NCBI RefSeq assembly: GCF_030272615.1 | Contig: NC_081415.1 | Location: forward strand, 372,475,009-372,539,008 | Length of the DNA: 64,000 bases | DNA from: Cryptomeria japonica | Lineage: Eukaryota > Streptophyta > Pinopsida > Cupressales > Cupressaceae | Reading direction: 5' to 3' | Made by a program: the position numbers and the translations under genes | Shown here: positions 22,861-33,182 of the stretch, piece by piece | Layout: every line of letters starts with the position of its first letter | Numbering within the stretch: the first letter of the stretch is position 1 | Notes under the pieces: generated by a model | Databases searched by the model: none | Told to the model about the DNA's origin: nothing | Seen by the model: only the letters and a program-made list of their open reading frames with translations

Positions 22861-24850
22861 CTATGAGGAACTCCCTCCCTCGGAGCCGCCTCGCCTCGAC
22901 GGAGTCTGAGCTATAGATGGACCCACCCCAGGATCCCCCTGTCCCTCTGGTGGTGGTGGAGGCCCCATAACCCCACCGTTGGATGCCTGTCTCCTGCGGC
23001 TCCCTCCCGTAGCCGTCGCTGTGCGCGACGATCTCTGGAAGCTCCTAGCCCGCTGCTCTGCCGGCACGGCTGCATAATATAGATCCCTCCAGTAGGTGAT
23101 CTCCTCTTCGGCTCGCAAAACATATGCGTAGCCTGCCCCTGCATCCTCTGCTGCCCGCCTACCTGCCCTCAGAGCTGTCTCGGCCTCGGTATATCTCTGG
23201 ATGGCCTGATCCCTCTCCCGCTCTGTATCTCGGACCCTGATCCTGAGGTGGTTCCTCTCTCGAACCAAATCCTCAATCTCATCTGCCTGGCCCTGGCAGA
23301 TCTCCCGCAGCCTAAGCACCTCATCCTCCTCGGAGTCTCCGCTCTCCGTCCCTGCCTGTGGCTCCTCCTCTACAGGTGCCTGTCCCTGTGCCTCTACCTG
23401 CACCTGTCCCTGTGCCTGTATAGGTACCTGTGGCTGTACCTGTCTCTGTCCCTCTGGCTGCACCTATCTCTGTCCCTCTCTGGGACCCTGTGCTGCTGGC
23501 ACCTGTAGGGGCAGTCCACCCCGTCCTCTCACCACTGGAGCTGCTCTCTCCTGACCTCCCTCCCTCCGAGGTGCTACCCGTCTCTCTCCCACCACTCCCC
23601 TCCGCCTCCGCCGGCCCCTACCTCCATCCCCTCCTCCATCATCATCATCTCCTCCACCCTCTCCATCCACTGGCTCTGTCGGATCTGTCAACCTAGGAAA
23701 TGGATGCTCTGCCCAGTATGCAGAGTACTCTTCGTCCATCCCTGCATCATCTACCTCTGGCCACATGTCCCATGGCATCGACATCATCTCCGCTAGCTGC
23801 ATCACTGCCTGATCATAGGATAACAGTGGGCCAAACTGCACCTGATCTCTGACCGTACGGGCATACATGCCCGAGCCTCGCGGCATCCTCTGAATCCTAC
23901 CATACTGCCTGCATACCCTATCCACCAGCTGTCTCTCTAATATATAGGGCGTCCGCCCAATCAGGTACCTGCTCCGGAAGGTGTAGGGCAGCTCCAGTGC
24001 ATCGTCCTCCCACTCCTCGCACCCCAGGTACGGCCTCCAGACCACCATGTCAATGTCATCAATGACTCTCCTCCAGTGCTCCAATCTCCCAATCCGAGGC
24101 TGGGATGTAATCATCGCATATAGGTGCACAAAACTCTGTCCCTGTCCTCTGCCTCTGAAATGAATAGGCCGTGTGATGGGAAGGTGCTCATAGGCCCACA
24201 CCTGCAAGAGAGTCACACCGCAGCCCAAACCCACTGATCCATGGTATACAAACTGATGCAGCTCATAATACAAATGTGCTAGGACACATGGCCCCCATGC
24301 ATACCTAGTGTGCTCTGCCATCAGCGTCTCCAAGGCCCCTCCCCAGCCCACTGCCAATCCTCATGTGGCCCTGTCTGGACACAAGTATCCACTGATAACT
24401 CCCCCAATAACTGCCAGCAATGCTAATCCTGTGGCAGTCATGGTGTCCCAGGCTACATGGCCTGCTCGCATCTCCAACTCGGGATCCTGAAAGACCCGTC
24501 TCAAGGCCTCCCTGTCACCGTCACGGTCGTAGGGGATCAACTCTCCATCAATGGGAACATGTAATATCCTGTATACATCCTCCAGTGTCACTGTCATCTC
24601 ACCCATCGGCAGGTGAAACGTGCATGTCTCTGAGTGCCATCTCTCGGCCAACGCAGTCAGCAACCCCATGTTTGCCCGAAACTCGGGCACATAGAGCATA
24701 TGTGTGAGGCCCATCTCCTCAACGGAAATCATGTCTTGGATAGACAACTCTGGTCATAGCCTCTGAGTCGACGGGAATCTCTCCCGTGACTCCAACATTG
24801 GCAAATACTCCTGCAGTCAAGCAAATCAATCTTGTCAGTTATCGTGGCAT

Positions 24851-25049
24851 TCACTGTTTATCACAAAATGCTACTTGCTACCTAAATGCATATGGCTATC
24901 TACCCTAGTGACACTCACTGTTCATCACAAAGTGTTGCTATTTATCCTAGTAGTGCTCACTGTTCATCACAAAGTACTACGTGTGTGACATTCCCTGTTC
25001 ATCACAAAGTGCTGTCTATCCTGGTGCTCCCTGTTCATCACAAAGTGCC
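24851..25049 (-). repeat. Five copies of a CACTGTTCATCACAAAGTGCT unit
   Basis: Copies start near 24851, 24914, 24957, 24991 and 25029, each about 21 bp, spaced by 17-40 bp, inside the predicted antisense intron. A partial sixth copy (GTTCATCACAGAACTGC) is near 25124. Confidence 0.8.
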
Positions 25050-25194
25050 TTGATCTATCCTAATCTTCCTAGAGGACCTGCTTGAGTGTATCCTCTCAGC
25101 AGCTTATCCAATCGACAGCGTATGTTCATCACAGAACTGCCGATTTGACCTAACGCCTCAAACCATGCATTTAAACACACAAACGCACTGTTTC

Positions 25195-25490
25195 AACACA
25201 CACGCGCTTTTAACTCATAAACGCGCTTATAGACTGCATAAACGCGCCTCTGCAACACAGACGCGCTTTCTGAACACAAACGTGCCTATGCCAGACACAA
25301 ACGCGACCAGGGAACACAGACGTCCCTGCATGACATAAACACTATTCAAAAGCACAGACGCTACTACATTTCACAAACGTGTCCGCAATCAACACAAACG
25401 CGGTTCCAGGCACAGACGCGCCTGGACCCGACACAGACGCGCCTGTTGGACACAGACGCGCCTGGCGCTGACACAGACGCGGTTGCGCGT
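25195..25490 (-). repeat. Array of CGCGTCTGTG words on the minus strand
   Basis: About fifteen copies, written on the plus strand as CACAGACGCG or ACAAACGCG, spaced about 18-22 bp. On the minus strand this is the same word as in the gag-pol leader, so it reads in the sense of the antisense transcript. Confidence 0.85.
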
Positions 25491-25757
25491 TTTTGCACTT
25501 TTAAACTATCCTATTTCTAGCGCATTTATTGCTCCTAAACATGCATTTATGACAAAAACTCAAAATGCGTGAAAGTACGAGGAGGTTTTCGGGTACTTAC
25601 CGGCTCTCCTGCATCGGCTGGTCGCTGGAATCGGCGGACACGGTCGAATCTATGAACGAATGCCATCGCTGCTGACTGCTGCTGCTCTTTTCTCGCTCTG
25701 CACTATGATCTTCTAAGGGTGTGGATGACAATGAGGATGTCTTTTGCCCGTGGTCTA

Positions 25758-25766
25758 TCTTATAGC
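25758..25766 (-). promoter_or_regulatory. TATA box of the antisense mobile-domain gene
   Basis: Minus-strand CTATAAGAT about 92 bp upstream of the predicted start codon, followed about 30 bp later by a CATCCTCATTGTCATCC stretch fit for a start site. The old element has CTATATAAG in the same relative position, also followed by a GTCATTGTCACAC stretch. Confidence 0.55.
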
Positions 25767-25995
25767 CTAGCCTAGCCCTCGTCTTCATTTCCCGAGTCAG
25801 TCTTCCTCATCCCGTGACTTTGTCACTTTATCTGATCAGTCCATTCTATCCCATCTTTCTTATCGAGAGATTGTCTGCAATCTTTCCAGACTTTTTCATC
25901 CAATCTCTCGAGGGGGCATATCATTCCCATCCTGGGGCAACTCTGTATCAGTTCATCTTATCTTCTTTGAAACAACGCGACAAGCCGCATTGTCT

Positions 25996-26010
25996 CAAAG
26001 AGGGGCAAAA
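25996..26010 (+). other. Polypurine tract of the young Tat element
   Basis: CAAAGAGGGGCAAAA ends directly at the 3' LTR start TGTAGACACC. Same core as in the old element. Confidence 0.9.
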
Positions 26011-26782
26011 TGTAGACACCCAAAATTGTCATGTCTAATTAAATAAATATTTTATTTATTTAATTATCTAAGCCTAATTCTTCTATTAATTAAATAAATC
26101 TTTATTTATTTAATTAATTCATTTATCCTCTTCTAGCCTTATTTCTCATTTAAATAAATACATTTATTTATTTAAATTATCCCTTTCCTAAATTAAATAA
26201 ATATTTTATTTATTTAATTGTCCTACTTCTTCTATTAATTAAATAAATCTTTATTTATTTACAGATGACACATGTCATTCATCTCTTATTTCCTACACTA
26301 CCTACCTCTTTCATTATTTTGGTATTTCTTATACCTACCCTCTAATCCTAGCCGACCTCCTTTTTACACCTCTCAATCTTAACCCTCCATTTCTTATTGT
26401 GTCTTCTATTTAAGGAGATGCTTTCTTCATTGACAAACCCTAATGACATATCCTAATGATTAATGACTAATTTTGGAGGACTTAACTACACTACAATTCT
26501 ACTTGCAACCACATTCCGTTCTTTGTTGAGCTCTTGTGCATATAAAAATCTGAGAGCAAGCATATTAAACAAGATCAATGGAGATAGGAAGAATGGAGAT
26601 CAAAACCCTAGTGGACATGTGATGGTATAATCTTTGTGATTTTTGAGTTATTTTGCATTGTCTTAGGTTATCTTCATATGTTATGGTGGATCTTTGTTCA
26701 TTGTTAGGCTAGGGTTTGGTGGTTGAATCCATTTTAGTCTTTCAATATTGTTGTTTATTGCTATCCATTTTCACCATATACA
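26011..26782 (+). repeat. 3' LTR of the young Tat element
   Basis: 772 bp, TGTAGACACC to CCATATACA. No mismatch to 10428-11199 was seen in a line-by-line reading. Confidence 0.97.
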
Positions 26783-26787
26783 GGTAC
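26783..26787. repeat. Target-site duplication of the young Tat element, right
   Basis: GGTAC, identical to 10423-10427. Confidence 0.97.
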
Positions 26788-27420
26788 AAATTCTAATTCC
26801 CCCACCAAGCTTGCCAATAGGTACAATATTTGAAACCCACTCTAGATAATCAATGGGTTTGATGAAACCAACATCCGACATCTTTTGTAATTCTACTTTG
26901 ACTAGGAGAGCAATCTGAGGATGCATCTTACATAACTTCTATTTAACTAGTTTGGCATTCAAGTGAACAACAAGATTATGTACTACCAAGTCAGGATCAA
27001 GGCCTGACATATTAGCATACGACCAAGTGAAATTGATTTTTGTCTCATCTAAAAAGCTAATGAAGTTATGTATTTCTTGATCCATTAGAGACTTGTTTAG
27101 GAGCACGTTATTCACTACCCAAATTGATTGTTCTTGTCTCATCAATGAGTAGAGGTAATTTTTCCTGATGTGGGGGGACCATGGTAGGGAGGACAAGCCC
27201 CTCATCTTCTAGTGCCTGATCCAAGTTTTCACTAGAAGATGCGTCCTTTATTTTTACTTTTTTTTTTTGTTTCTGAAGGTGCCTCAGAGAGGTTTTCACC
27301 AGGGGACTTCTAATTTTTCTTTTTTTTTTCATTTTTGCAACTGAGGGAGTTGACCTAACTACCAAAGTAAGCTTCTGGATGAAGTTGATTCCCATTGACA
27401 GAAGTGTTGTTCTCATGGTC
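26788..27420 (-). pseudogene. Reverse transcriptase, N-terminal half, old Tat element
   Basis: Minus-strand continuation of 9793-10427. It includes the pre-RT segment with INFTWSYANMSGLDPDLVVHNL (young: VKFAWSYADMPGLDLDLVMHHL), the polybasic KMHPQ region, and the start of RT up to IRIC, where the young element interrupts. Upstream there is KIKDASSSENLDQALED, matching the young VSEGENLSEAPED linker. Broken by stops and small shifts. Confidence 0.85.
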
Positions 27421-27483
27421 TTTCAAGTTAATAAATGCAAGTAGAGCATCGTCATCATCATAGATCTCAAGAATTGGTTGTCC

Positions 27484-28076
27484 TCATTGGCCATAGTCAA
27501 TAAGTTTGAGGTGTACAAGTTTAAGCTCAGATGAGGTGGGAGGGGTGATGGTGTTTACATAGGCATCGTCAAATATGTCATCAAGGTATTTGAAAGGCAT
27601 TTCATAGAATTCCTCTTCATTGGAGTCTTTGACTTTAGTAGGAGGATCTGGTTGGGCACCAATGACAGTGATCTTAGGTATATGAGAGTAACCCAAGCCC
27701 CTATTGTACCCAAGCCCCTATTGTACTTGTAGGAAATCAGAGAGATGGGTGCTTTTCTGCCTTTTTCTTCTGGTCCAAGACCATGTCCTTTGTAACCCAT
27801 CTTATCTACCATAGCGGATGCCTTTGGATACATTTGTTTTGGAATATATGTTGGTTCTTCATCTTCTTCTTAGTATAGCCAAGAGGTGACGTCAATTTCC
27901 ATATTTTCTTCATGAAGTGGGCCCCACTGTTGGAAAGTGGTTTTCTTGCACTTCATGGTGGGTTTGTTTTGCTTCTTGATTTCTTTTATCTTTTCATGTC
28001 TTTGGAGAAGGAAAAAGTTAACCCACGTAGAGAGCATTCTAAAGGGTATACTCTCCATAGCCAGTATCAATGATCT
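27484..28076 (-). pseudogene. G-patch and linker of the old Tat element
   Basis: G-patch-like stretch KMGYKGHGLGPEEKGRKAPI at about 27740-27800 on the minus strand, followed by RGLGTIG or RGLGYSHIPKI, like RSKGLGFLNPKI in the young polyprotein. CCCAAGCCCCTATTGTAC is duplicated in tandem near 27696-27725, shifting the frame. An acidic linker follows. G-patches bind RNA or helicases in other proteins; in Tat elements they sit between protease and RT. Confidence 0.8.
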
Positions 28077-28900
28077 TTACCTTGACCTCATGTTGGGACA
28101 AAGTGGAAGCGACATTTGAGGGATCAGATGGGGGTGGTGGAGTGGGTGAATTACGCAGGCAATGATAAGGGTGTTTCCCTTCAAGGAGTTTGCAATATTG
28201 GAAGGGTTACAAATCAGCGTGGATGGTAATTTCTCTACTATTGAATGAGAATTTGAGGCATTTTTGATATGTGGAAGGGACAAATTGAATGGAATGGATC
28301 CATGGGAAGTCAAGAATGATGTTATATGAGAGGTCAAGGTCCAAGACATAGCATGTTGTTTCCATGACAGAAGGACCCACTTGAAGAGGTAATGTGATTG
28401 TACCTTTTGAAATTCTTTCTGCATCATCATAGGCTTTGATTGTGATCTTTCTTGATGGATCAACCAAGTCTTCAAAGATTACTAGTTGCTGAATTAACTT
28501 GTATGTACAAAGGTTTAAACCAGATCCACCATCTATAAGGACCTTTTTGATTTTATGTTTCTACACAATATCAATGTGGAGGGGCTTATAATGAGACGAA
28601 TCATCTGTAGGTGTGTCCTTGAATATAAATAAAAGGTGATGTTGCACAACAATGTTACCATTAAGGGCCTCGAATTGGGATGCATTGATATTGTTGGGGA
28701 CATGAGACTCTAGGAGGGCTTGCTTAAGGATCTCTTTGTGGATGGGGGATTTTTTGAGGAGCTCAAGGATGGAGATCTGTGCAGGAGTTTTCCTGAGATG
28801 ATCAAGGATATCATATTGGTGGGTGGATGACATGGGGGGTTGTGAGGGAGTTGGAGGAAATCCTTGGACAATAACTTTTCCTCTACAAGTGGTCACATTA
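28077..28900 (-). pseudogene. Protease region of the old Tat element
   Basis: Minus-strand. TTCRGKVIVQG and YDILDHLRKTPAQISILELLK at about 28760-28896 match TTRRGKITLPG and YDLVEQLGKTSALISILELL in the young protein just upstream of protease. The protease itself is read in pieces: KKVLIDGGSGLN-type sequence near 28510-28550, then ITIKAYDDAERISKGTITLP at about 28390-28450 and YNIILDFPWIH near 28290-28340, where LLGRPWIH is expected. Frame breaks separate the pieces. Confidence 0.8.
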
Positions 28901-28959
28901 CAATCATTCTGAGGATTTGAAGGTGCGGCACCTTGAATGACTATTTTCGCTTGGGAGGA

Positions 28960-30960
28960 TCAGTTTGAAGTTTGCGGAGGAAGGGCACCTTGCATAGTGA
29001 TTCTAGGTATATGAGTGGTGGGAGAGGGATCATCTCCTTTGACCATGATGGTGTTAATGTGGGTTTCAACATGTTCTATGCGGCCTACCAAGGAGTCAAA
29101 GCCAAATACATAGTTGGTATAGTCATAATTGACAGCATGAGATGATGAGGCCTTGTCCTTACCATGTTTAGGGATTGGGTCTTGGTACATCTTAAGTTTG
29201 TCATTCAAGTTACCAATTTCAGTGATATCAACCTTAATATCACCCTTGTCAATAAGGTCCTGGATGTAATTCTTGAGCTTCATACACTTGTGTGTGTCAT
29301 GACCACTGACACGATGGTAGTCACAATATTCATTTTCATTATACCATTGGGGTTTAGGTTGATTGGGATCAAAAGGGAGTGTTATTGAAAAAATAACAAT
29401 GCCAACCTTGACTATCTTCTAGAAGATGACCTCAATGGGTTCAACAAGAAGAGTGTACTCATGGTGCAATTGATTGTTGGAATGGGGAGGTTGACCTTGG
29501 ACGAAGGGATTACTACGAGGTTGTGATTGATTGTGGTAATTGGATTGATTATGAGGGTTGGATTGGTTGTTGAAGAAGTTTATGGAGGTGGTGGGTTTGG
29601 ATGGGGTGACAACAGTTTGGACACGCTTGGCGTTGGTGACTCCATCATTGACCACATTCTTGTTCTTAGACCAAAACTTTGGTTTGTCACTGTAAGAGGA
29701 ACCTTGGTTAGTTTTTTTATAATGCTTTAGTGTCCCTTCTTCCAAAAGGACATGTTCCAAGGCTAGATCTTTCTTGGATATTTCATCAAAGGTACTCAAG
29801 CATTGACAAGTCAAAGGTTTAGATAAATTAGGTACCAAATTTTATTGGAATAACTCAACTTGGTGTGGTTTTGGTATGTCCCAAGGGAATTTCTTGATGA
29901 GATGTCACCACCTTTGGAGGAAGTTAGAGAAAGTTTCTTTGGGCCTTTGCTTTGTGTTGCATAAGTCTATCATAGAAGCATCATTCTCAATATTGTAAGC
30001 GTAATGGGACACAAACATTTCTACTAGGTCTAGAAAATACTTGATTAAACCACAAAGTAAGGTGGAAAACCAAGCGAGGGTGTCCCCACTAAGACTCTTT
30101 TGAAAAATTCTTCTAAGGTAGATGTCACTATAAGAGACTACCTGACATAAGATATAAAATTCATGAATATGGTCCCTAGGATCACCATTGCCTTTGTATT
30201 TTTTAAATTTAGGCATTTCAAACCTAGGTGGGTAGGGTGCGATTGAAATAGAAGGATCATAGGGACATGGACATATTTATTCAAACATGTAGGGTCTCTT
30301 ATTTGTCTCACTCTTAAGATTATTGATAGGGTCCTTCATGTCATGAATTTCTTTTATGAGATTGGGTTGTGGATTAGGGATACGAGGGACATAATGACCC
30401 ATGTTAGGCATGGGTATCTGATGTGATGAAGATGAAATACCACCACCACCAATGTATTGATATGAGAAAAATAAAGGCTGCGTTATGACTTGAGGATGTG
30501 ATATGCGAATAGTGCTAATGGGAGGAAAACTTGTGTTGATGTAATTGGGGGAATTATGAAGAGGTGCGATTGACCTAGGAGGTTGAGACATGGTCTGATT
30601 GGGCACGCTTTGAGGCACAAAAATTAGAGGTAAGGAAACAGTTGGTGCAGATGTCATAGGTGGTGGATGGAGCACAATGTCAATGATGGGTTGCTCTATG
30701 AGATCACCTTCTGGAGGTCTGTCAAGGATGGATTGGTCAAATCCTGGGGGTAGACATGCCCCATGAGTGATGGGATGAGCTACAAGCCCATTAGGATTAT
30801 GTTTGAAAAGTATCTCCATCATGTCTTGATTGTAAGGACCAACAACAAAAGATTGGACATGTGGAGAGAGCTTAGGTTGGTCAACAAGCTCCTCCTCTTG
30901 CTGGGGATCTTGATCAAAGTGGTGACTAGTTTTAGGCATCCCATTGCCTTCGGTGGCCAT
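28960..30960 (-). pseudogene. Gag of the old Tat element, decayed
   Basis: Minus-strand Gag from MATEGNGMPKTS at 30960. A Pro-rich N-terminal part (30277-30960) precedes the Gag core at 29905-30216 (PKFKKYKGNGDPRDHIHEF, LAWFSTL, LCNTKQRPKETFSNFLQRW), collinear with young residues about 330-430. The C-terminal part (29419-29838) is rich in Asn/Gln, and the CX2HX4H zinc motif region follows near 29280-29340. The spacing matches the intact relative, but several stops and shifts break it. Confidence 0.88.
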
Positions 30961-31192
30961 TTTTCACTTTTTGTGAGTGAGTCAAGACCATACCCGGGTA
31001 ACCTTAGGGAAGGAATTGATAGATTTTGGAAATGATTTAGAGGAAATGATGGGAGGACTTAGCAAGTTTTGATTTGATTTGATTTGGGATAGAATTGATT
31101 TTAGATAAGATTGACTTGTTTAGAATGACACCTTAATCCTTGGATTAGGATTTGAGTGAGGGATTGATGATGTGGGCCACAAGAAAGGTCAC
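30961..31192 (-). other. 5' leader of the old Tat element, part next to gag
   Basis: Non-coding leader separated from its other part (38007-38680) by the copia insertion at 31193. No motif recognised here. Confidence 0.65.
31188..31192. repeat. Target-site duplication of the copia element, left
   Basis: GTCAC before TGTTGGCA; partner ATCAC at 38007-38011, four of five bases. Confidence 0.8.
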
Positions 31193-32188
31193 TGTTGGCA
31201 ATTTGGAGGAATTGATTGTGTTTAATTGATGTTTGTCATTGATGTCAACATTAGTTGTTTGGCTATCTACTAGGTTCTGGTAGTGTGGTTGGATTATGAT
31301 GTTGATCTATAGATATTCTCTGATATGTTCCACCTATTGGAATTGGGTTGGACTAGTTATTCATGTGCTTTTGATGCATATCACATTCAGTTGGTTTGGG
31401 ATTTGATGATCCAGATGCTATCATTTTTTCTAGTAAGCCTTTTGGTTACTGGTAGAGCTTTGTTGAAGATATTTTGGTGAATCCGATAAGTGGTGTTGGT
31501 ACAACTTCTAGAAGGTTATCAGGATGTCGATGGTTATCTTGTTCGTGTTCCAGTTGATTGGTGGTGTTTGCATTTTGGACCGGACCTATTCCATCTTAAT
31601 CTTATTCTGTTAGGTTATGGACCGGTTTATGTTAGGTTATGAGATCATCTGTGTGCGAATAAAGTTGTAATCATATGCAGAGGTTTTGGTCGATCATAGG
31701 TGATCGAATTGAGTTTGTATAAGAGGTTTAAGACCTCTAGTATTGAGCTTAATTAGAACTGTACTCAGACATAAGAGATGTTATTCTTGCAGTTCATTCA
31801 TCTTTCTAGATTGTAGTTTGGATTTCTTTTGTAGTCAGTGAGGCTCCTTTTATGATGAGAAGTGCGCTCTAGGCTATTGGCCTTCTTGCATGTGGAAGCC
31901 CCTCTTATTGTAATTACATACTTACTACAGAAGTATTATCTAATTGTGGGTAGGCTTCCCACTGTGGTTTTTCCCTTTACCGGGTTTTCCACGTACAAAT
32001 CATTTTTTTCTATGTTGTGGATGGTTGGTAATTATTCTATGATTTATGTTTGTGCTTAATTGTTATATCTGCTAGTATGGTATTTGGTTTATGCATTCTA
32101 GTAAAAGGTTTTTGTGTGCTTAAAGTTTTATAATCTGTTGATAACTGATTCATCCCCCCCTCTCAGTTGTCCACCTATTATCCTAACA
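31193..32188 (+). repeat. 5' LTR of the copia element, promoter deleted
   Basis: 996 bp, TGTTGGCAA to TCCTAACA. Compared with the 3' LTR it lacks about 200 bp after GGTTTATGT (about 31632). The missing part contains the 3' LTR's GGTATAAATATG at 37424-37435, the best TATA candidate. Confidence 0.88.
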
Positions 32189-32244
32189 ACTGGTATCAGA
32201 GCTTGGTCCTCTCTACAGAAGCTTAGCCACTTGAGGAAGATCCT

Positions 32245-33182
32245 ATGGCAACTACTAGTTCATTTGCAAACTATTTTCTGGAGAGACACCCCTAAGCTTG
32301 ATTCAACAAATTATAGAGTATGGAAGATTCAGATGGAGACTCATTTGAGATGTATTGGGAAAGATATTTGGGAGATCACTAAGAAAGGCTATACTCCTTA
32401 TAATCTAGCATCTAGCAATCCTCCTCCGGAAGACTTGGATAACAACATTGAAAATGATTGTAGAGCTAGAGAAGCCCTTTTGAGTGCACTTTTTGATAAG
32501 CAAATAATGGGATTAACTAACCAATCATCTGCAAAGGCTATATGGGATAAGTTGGAGACTCTGAATGAAGGTGACCCTACTGTTAAAATTGCTAAACTTG
32601 ATGGTTACCGGGTAAGGTATGAGAACCTAAAAATGGAAGATGAAAGGATTATTGCTTTTATGGAAAAAGTTAATGAAATTATTATGGGAATTTAGTGTTG
32701 TGGTGGATCTCTGAGCAAAGATGAGATTGTTTCTAAAGTATTGAGAGCTTTGCCACCAACTTACAAGATGAAGGCTATTGCAATTAATAAGCTAAGAACA
32801 ATGTCTAACAATTCTATTAACAGAGATACTTTGGTTGGAAAGTTATCTGCTTTTGAGCTTGAAGAATTTGGTTTTTAAGGAGCTACAAAGACCGAATCTT
32901 TTTTTCATATATCTGCATCATCAACCGACAAGAGTGATTGGAAAGATATATGCAAAGGAATTGTAGGAAATGAAGAAAGAAGATGATGAGTTTGAGCAAC
33001 TTGAAGCCCTATTTTCTATAAGAGTACCTAAAGGTCCATCAAGAAGTAAGTATGAAGGAAAATCACCTTTTAAATATTTTGCATGTAATAAGATATGTCA
33101 TTTTGCCTCTAGATGTCCTGAAAGGAATTCAAGATTTGAGGAGAAAGATAGAAGATCTTTTAGGCCTAACCATGATTATTAG
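32245..33182 (+). pseudogene. Gag of the copia element
   Basis: Starts at ATG 32245. A frameshift near 32290 precedes STNYRVWKIQMETHL and AREALLSALFD, a standard copia Gag core (UBN2-type). The zinc knuckle near 33085 reads FACNKICHFASRC: the first Cys is Phe and the usual Gly before His is Cys. TAG stops and a shift occur between 32690 and 32970. Confidence 0.85.

Larger units (their letters stand above)
24811..25600 (-). other. Predicted intron of the antisense gene
   Basis: GT at 25600-25599 (GTAAGTAC) and AG at 24812-24811 preceded by a pyrimidine-rich TTGCTTGACTGC. Removing it joins exon 1 (ends ...ADAGEP) to exon 2 (starts EYLPMLESRERF) in frame. The intron holds two different repeat arrays. 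Exon-intron prediction is supported by a similar exon 1 with GTAAGG donor in the old element. Confidence 0.65.
22861..25666 (-). pseudogene. Antisense two-exon plant-mobile-domain gene, three stops
   Basis: Minus-strand gene opposite to gag-pol. Exon 1 is 25666-25601 (22 codons from ATG), intron 25600-24811 with GTAAGT donor and CTTGACTGCAG acceptor, exon 2 24810-22861. The two exons join in phase, giving 671 codons. The only interruptions are TGA at codon 41, TGA at codon 172 and TAG at codon 471; each is one C-to-T change from a codon expected in context (CGA, CGA, CAG). Residues about 70-370 form a plant mobile domain (PMD/MAIN-like): SETCTFHLPMGEMTVTL, YAWGPCVLAHLYYEL, LLQVWAYEHLP and WRPYLG are hallmark blocks. 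The C-terminal part is low-complexity (Gly/Asp, Arg, Gln-Val) followed by a charged coiled coil at about 505-600. GC content is higher than in the surroundings. PMD proteins act in plant nuclei in gene silencing and meristem maintenance; a role here is inference. Confidence 0.8.
10428..26782 (+). mobile_element. Young, intact Tat-like Ty3/gypsy retrotransposon with antisense gene
   Basis: Complete 16355-bp plus-strand element: two 772-bp LTRs, perfect GGTAC target duplication, primer-binding site at 11203, 2.4-kb leader, one gag-pol frame of 2491 codons, 3' region, polypurine tract at 25996-26010. The two LTRs show no difference that I could find by eye along their length, which implies very recent insertion. 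Two RNase H domains plus a G-patch and integrase after RNase H place it in the Tat group of Ty3/gypsy. It carries a two-exon plant-mobile-domain gene on the opposite strand (22861-25666), already broken by stops. Its gag-pol genes look capable of function; activity is not shown by sequence. Confidence 0.95.

Noticed and set aside
23248..23696. Plus-strand Leu/Pro-rich frames across the antisense gene
   Set aside because: Shadow frames of the mobile-domain gene's Gln/Val and Arg-rich part.
24354..24366. Programmed readthrough or recoding at the antisense gene's TGA/TAG codons
   Set aside because: Three stops at unrelated places, each a simple C-to-T change, fit decay better; no recoding signal or structure was seen next to them.
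21068..26010. Envelope-like gene between pol and 3' LTR of the young Tat element
   Set aside because: No signal peptide, transmembrane segment or sense-strand frame; the only long frame is antisense and of mobile-domain type.
32187..32204. tRNA gene at the TGGTATCAGAGC sites
   Set aside because: These are primer-binding sites complementary to a tRNA 3' end; no cloverleaf surrounds them.
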